Below are positions 61,088 through 64,000 of a stretch of 64,000 nucleotides of DNA, piece after piece. How positions within the stretch are numbered: position 1 is the first letter of the stretch; every line of letters begins with the position of its first letter. This DNA comes from CAWJMD01 sp963843835 (GTDB taxonomy: Bacteria; Actinomycetota; Actinomycetes; Actinomycetales; CAWJMD01): positions 434,001 to 498,000 of the forward strand of contig CAWJMD010000001.1 in NCBI GenBank assembly GCA_963843835.1, written 5' to 3'. The position numbers and the translations under genes are program-made. The notes beneath the pieces were generated by a model that was not told where the DNA came from, did no database searches, and saw only the letters and a program-made list of their open reading frames with translations.

Positions 61088-62662
61088 GTGAGCGACTCCC
61101 CAGCACCCGCCGCGGCCGCCGAGGCCCAGGCCCCCTCCTTTCCCGAGGCCGTGGCCGAGGGCTCCGACGCGGCCGAGGAGGGTCTCCCGGAGCAGATGCG
61201 GGTCCGCCTCGAGAAGCGTGACCGGCTCCTGACGGCGGGGCCCGGCCGCAGGCCCTACCCGGTGGCGGTCCCGCGCACGCACTCGCTGGCGCAGGTGCGT
61301 GTGGAGCATCCCGACCTCGAGCCGGGGCAGGAGACGGACGACGTCGTCGGCGTCGCCGGGCGGGTGGTCTTCGTGCGGACCGCGGGGAAGCTGTGCTTCG
61401 CCACGCTCCAGGAGGGCGACGGCACCCGCCTGCAGGTCATGGTCAGCCTCGGGTCGGTCGGTGAGGAGGCGCTCGCGGACTTCAAGCGCGACGTCGACCT
61501 CGGAGACTTCCTCTTCGTCCGTGGACGGGTGATCGCGAGCCGTCGCGGCGAGCTGTCGGTGATGGCGGACGAGTGGGAGCTCGCGGCCAAGGCGCTGCGC
61601 CCGCTTCCGGTGCTGCACAAGGACATGAACGAGGAGACCCGGGTCAGGCAGCGGTACGCCGACCTGATCGTCCGCCCCGAGGCCCGTCAGATGGTCCGGA
61701 CGCGGTCGGCGGTGACGGCCAGCCTGAGGGCCACGTTCGCGCGCCACGACTTCATCGAGGTCGAGACACCGATGCTGCAGACATTGCACGGCGGCGCGGC
61801 AGCCCGACCCTTCGTCACGACGTCGAACGCCATGGGGATGGACCTGTACCTGCGCATCGCGCCCGAGCTGTTCCTCAAGCGGGCGGTGGTGGGCGGCATC
61901 GAGCGCGTCTTCGAGATCAACCGCAACTTCCGGAACGAGGGCGCCGACTCCACGCACTCGCCGGAGTTCGCGATGGTGGAGCTGTACCAGGCCTACACCG
62001 ACTACCAGGGGGTCGCCGACCTCACGCGTGAGCTGGTGCAGACGGCCGCGGTCGACGCGTTCGGTTCGACCACGGTCACGCTGACCGACGGCACGGAGTA
62101 CGACCTGGGCGGCGAGTGGGCCCGGTTGGAGATGTACCCGTCCCTGTCCGAGGCGCTCGGCGAGGAGGTCACCCCGGCGACCGAGGTCGACGTGCTGGTC
62201 GGGCACGCCGAGCGGCTGGGCGTCGAGCTCGCCACCCAGCACATGACCCACGGCAAGCTCGTGGAGGAGCTGTGGGAGCACCTGGTCGGTGACCACCTCT
62301 TCGCGCCCACCTTCGTCCGCGACTTCCCCGTGGAGACGTCACCGCTGGTCAAGACCCACCGCAGTGTGGACGGCGTGGTGGAGAAGTGGGATCTGTACGT
62401 GCGCGGATTCGAGCTCGCCACGGGGTATTCGGAGCTCAACGACCCCGTCGTCCAGCGGGAGCGTTTCTCCGAGCAGGCCCGGCTGGCCTCTCTCGGCGAC
62501 GACGAGGCGATGAGAATGGACGAGGACTTCCTGCGGGCGATGGAGTACGGAATGCCGCCCATGGGTGGTATGGGAATGGGCGTCGACCGCCTGCTGATGG
62601 CACTCACCGGAGCGGGAATTCGCGAGACGATCCTCTTTCCCCTGGTGAAGCCCGAGAACTGA
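61088..62662 (+). CDS. lysS: Lysine--tRNA ligase (class II)
   Basis: A 524-residue aminoacyl-tRNA synthetase. The N-terminal OB fold has VAGRVVFVRTAGKLCFATLQ. Class II motif 1 is in ATFARHDFIEVETPML, motif 2 in FEINRNFRNEGADSTHSPEF and motif 3 in GMGMGVDRLLMALTG. The lysine pocket region GFELATGYSELNDP is intact. The first ~45 residues are an unconserved Ala/Glu-rich extension. GTG 61088 is preceded by TAGCCT (8 bases), a likely leaderless promoter. Near the 3' end, codons become A/T-richer than in the rest of the window. Confidence 0.95.
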   Translation: MSDSPAPAAAAEAQAPSFPEAVAEGSDAAEEGLPEQMRVRLEKRDRLLTAGPGRRPYPVAVPRTHSLAQVRVEHPDLEPGQETDDVVGVAGRVVFVRTAGKLCFATLQEGDGTRLQVMVSLGSVGEEALADFKRDVDLGDFLFVRGRVIASRRGELSVMADEWELAAKALRPLPVLHKDMNEETRVRQRYADLIVRPEARQMVRTRSAVTASLRATFARHDFIEVETPMLQTLHGGAAARPFVTTSNAMGMDLYLRIAPELFLKRAVVGGIERVFEINRNFRNEGADSTHSPEFAMVELYQAYTDYQGVADLTRELVQTAAVDAFGSTTVTLTDGTEYDLGGEWARLEMYPSLSEALGEEVTPATEVDVLVGHAERLGVELATQHMTHGKLVEELWEHLVGDHLFAPTFVRDFPVETSPLVKTHRSVDGVVEKWDLYVRGFELATGYSELNDPVVQRERFSEQARLASLGDDEAMRMDEDFLRAMEYGMPPMGGMGMGVDRLLMALTGAGIRETILFPLVKPEN

Positions 62663-62709
62663 GGCCGTGCGCGGTACAGGCGTTCTCGGCCGGGGCGTAT
62701 CCTGAGGTC

Positions 62710-62874
62710 GTGCTCGACGTCGCCGCCGCCCTCATCCCGTCCGCCGGTGTGGGCCTCCTCTTCTGGTTCGCGGTCCGCGCGATGATTTCCGCCGACCGCA
62801 GGGAAAGGGCCGCCGCCGCGAAGTTCGATCTCGAGCGGAAGCGCGATAAAGCACCCGATCCGGACGTGAATTGA
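62710..62874 (+). CDS. Small single-pass membrane protein (54 aa)
   Basis: A hydrophobic helix at about residues 4-26 (AALIPSAGVGLLFWFAVRAM) is followed by a highly charged helix (SADRRERAAAAKFDLERKRD) and a short acidic tail, giving an anchored cytoplasmic coil. TATCCT ends exactly 6 bases before GTG 62710, supporting an independent leaderless transcript. It lies between lysS and lsr2, where similar small proteins occur in related actinobacteria. Function unknown. Confidence 0.65.
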   Translation: MLDVAAALIPSAGVGLLFWFAVRAMISADRRERAAAAKFDLERKRDKAPDPDVN

Positions 62875-62902
62875 CGCTCGCCTGATATCTGGGAAGAATG
62901 CG

Positions 62903-62930
62903 TTGGCAATCCGCCGCCGGGGTGGATTCT
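62903..62930 (+). promoter_or_regulatory. Putative lsr2 promoter
   Basis: TTGGCA (62903-62908) and GATTCT (62925-62930), 16 bp apart, within an A+T-richer intergenic patch. Transcription would begin about 20 bases before the lsr2 ATG. The A+T content could also allow Lsr2 to bind its own promoter. Confidence 0.45.
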
Positions 62931-62955
62931 GTTCACGAGAGCGCGGGTCGAATAC

Positions 62956-63288
62956 ATGGCACAGAAGGTGCAGGTCATCCTGGTCGACGACATCGACGGG
63001 GGAGACGCGTCCGAGACGGTGTCCTTCGCCCTGGACGGTGTGAGCTATGAGATCGACCTCTCCGAGAAGAACGCCGCCCGGCTGCGGGACTCGTTCGCCA
63101 GCTGGGTCGGCCACGCTCGTCGCGTCGGTGGTCGCTCGTCCGGCCGTCGCGCCGCCCGCGCCAAGTCCGGTGGGTCGACCGACACCGCGGTCATCCGCGA
63201 GTGGGCCCGCCAGAACGGGCACCAGGTGAGCGACCGCGGGCGCGTGCCGGCCACCGTGGTCGAGGCCTACCGGGCGGCCAAGGGCTGA
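62956..63288 (+). CDS. lsr2: Nucleoid-associated protein Lsr2
   Basis: A 110-residue histone-like silencer that bridges A+T-rich DNA. The N-terminal dimerisation domain starts AQKVQVILVDDIDGGDASET with FALDGVSYEIDLSEKNAARL after it. An Arg/Lys-rich linker at about 57-75 joins to the DNA-binding domain IREWARQNGHQVSDRGRVPA, whose RGR hook inserts in the minor groove. ATG 62956. The length and both domains are normal. It is downstream of lysS, as in other actinobacteria. Confidence 0.95.
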   Translation: MAQKVQVILVDDIDGGDASETVSFALDGVSYEIDLSEKNAARLRDSFASWVGHARRVGGRSSGRRAARAKSGGSTDTAVIREWARQNGHQVSDRGRVPATVVEAYRAAKG

Positions 63289-63324
63289 CCCCGTTCCCGT
63301 CGGTCGGGCCGCCCGCGCCGAGGG

Positions 63325-64000
63325 TCATCCCAGGCGCGGGCACCGGCTGCACACCAACGCCGCGTCGAGGCGGTAGGCGAAGCAGCACGTGCGCCGGAGA
63401 CGCGAGGGGTTGTCGCCGACGAGCGCCGCAGCGTCCCGCACCCCACCCTCCGGGGCGCCACGCAGTCCGCCGGCCGCCCAGGCCGCAGCCTCGAGCGCGT
63501 CGTCGACCATCCCCCACCGCTGCCTCGACCCGATCTTCACCCCGGGCCGGAAGGCGGCGTGGAACGACCCTGCGTGCGCCGTGGCCGCGTCGCGCAGCGC
63601 GTCGGCGAGCGTGGTCTCGTCGGCGACCGTGCGGGCGTCCGGGTGGGTCGCGGCCGGGTCGCCGGGCAGGCAGAGGAATCCCGTGCGCCGCAGCGCGACG
63701 GCGTCGGGCCATCCGCCCGGGGCCAGGTGCAGCGCCAGGGCCCCAGGCGACAGGTCGGGAACCCGTCTGGTGAGCCCGAACCAGGTCGCGCCGACCCGTG
63801 CCACCGCGTCGAGGTACCAGCCCATCAGGTAGGTCGCCGGCACCTGTGGTGGCGGCGGCCGCCCGTGCGTGCGGGCGAGGTCCGCGTCGACGGCTGCGCG
63901 CCACACGTCCAGGGCACCCGGCGTGTCCAGGAGGTCGTCGCAGGCGTGCCAGCCCCGGCCGGGACGAGGTGAGGCGGGCAGGTCGTCCAGCGAACGGCAG
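63325..64000 (-). CDS. FhuF-type (2Fe-2S) ferric-siderophore reductase-like protein, 5' end outside window
   Basis: At least 224 residues. The C-terminal cluster RRTCCFAYRLDAALVCSRCPR (given by its parts RRTCCFAYRL and CSRCPR) has the CC-x(n)-CxxC arrangement that binds a [2Fe-2S] centre in FhuF ferric reductases. Upstream residues (YLMGWYLDAVARVGATWFGL, LALHLAPGGWPD) fit the FhuF domain. It would release iron from siderophores in the cytoplasm. The frame remains open to base 64000 with no start, so the N-terminus is missing. No siderophore transport gene is visible. Confidence 0.8.
   Translation of the reverse strand, partial: CRSLDDLPASPRPGRGWHACDDLLDTPGALDVWRAAVDADLARTHGRPPPPQVPATYLMGWYLDAVARVGATWFGLTRRVPDLSPGALALHLAPGGWPDAVALRRTGFLCLPGDPAATHPDARTVADETTLADALRDAATAHAGSFHAAFRPGVKIGSRQRWGMVDDALEAAAWAAGGLRGAPEGGVRDAAALVGDNPSRLRRTCCFAYRLDAALVCSRCPRLG

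Overview
This is chromosomal DNA from a high-G+C Gram-positive bacterium (Actinomycetota). Almost every codon ends in G or C, and GTG starts are common. The markers are actinobacterial: Lsr2, a BldG/RsbW-like pair, a dTMP kinase fused to an MFS transporter, a DUF2342 metalloprotease and an AfsR-type SARP regulator. The order helicase / bldG / anti-sigma / H+-pyrophosphatase / topA / tmk / holB resembles the Streptomyces bldG-topA neighbourhood. The rest suits Nocardioidaceae or a close relative, but genus cannot be settled from the window.

Layout. 1-16 kb: a MrfA/YprA-type helicase (cut by the left edge) faces bldG-like and anti-sigma genes, then hppA, an unknown membrane protein, topA, the MFS-dTMP kinase fusion, holB and a TAP-like lipoprotein hydrolase. 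16.1-18.2 kb: tRNA-Thr(CGU) followed by a scarred region with a frameshifted cupin remnant joined head-on to a frameshifted TetR remnant, then two small intact genes. 18.2-29.2 kb: a more individual regulatory block. It has a secreted protein, a SARP-NB-ARC regulator and an alpha/beta hydrolase; a methyltransferase, an anti-sigma-like protein and a sigma factor; an ArsR/SRPBCC pair; a GGDEF protein; a small PH-domain protein; and an NlpC/P60 hydrolase. 29.2-39.2 kb: ppa, dacB, DUF2342, tilS, hpt, ftsH, folE-folP-folB-folK and DUF3180, a conserved actinobacterial cluster whose fol genes overlap by 4 bases. 39.2-53.3 kb: corA, an osmoprotectant ABC system with a frameshifted ATPase, DUF1684, an unlinked nuoD, YdbS/YdbT-like PH proteins, Lrp facing a DDAH-like hydrolase, and a methyltransferase / MidA (frameshifted) / lipoprotein operon. 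53.3-64 kb: DUF2520, panC, panD, nadB, nadC (pantothenate and NAD synthesis), an unknown helical protein, a methyltransferase, lysS, a 54-residue membrane protein, lsr2, and an FhuF-type iron-sulfur protein cut by the right edge.

Most striking observations. (i) A 71-bp near-perfect palindrome lies inside tilS and keeps the frame. (ii) A shared ~25-bp promoter motif with repeats 11 bp apart sits upstream of the two genes flanking the SARP regulator, which suggests a local regulon. (iii) Two truncated, frameshifted genes share one deletion junction next to the tRNA. (iv) Many genes carry an NANNNT -10 element about 6 nt before the start codon, so they are probably leaderless; this pattern was used to choose several starts. 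(v) Single-base-type frame breaks occur in an OpuCA-like ATPase and a MidA-like methyltransferase. No CRISPR array, intact insertion sequence, integrase or prophage gene was seen.
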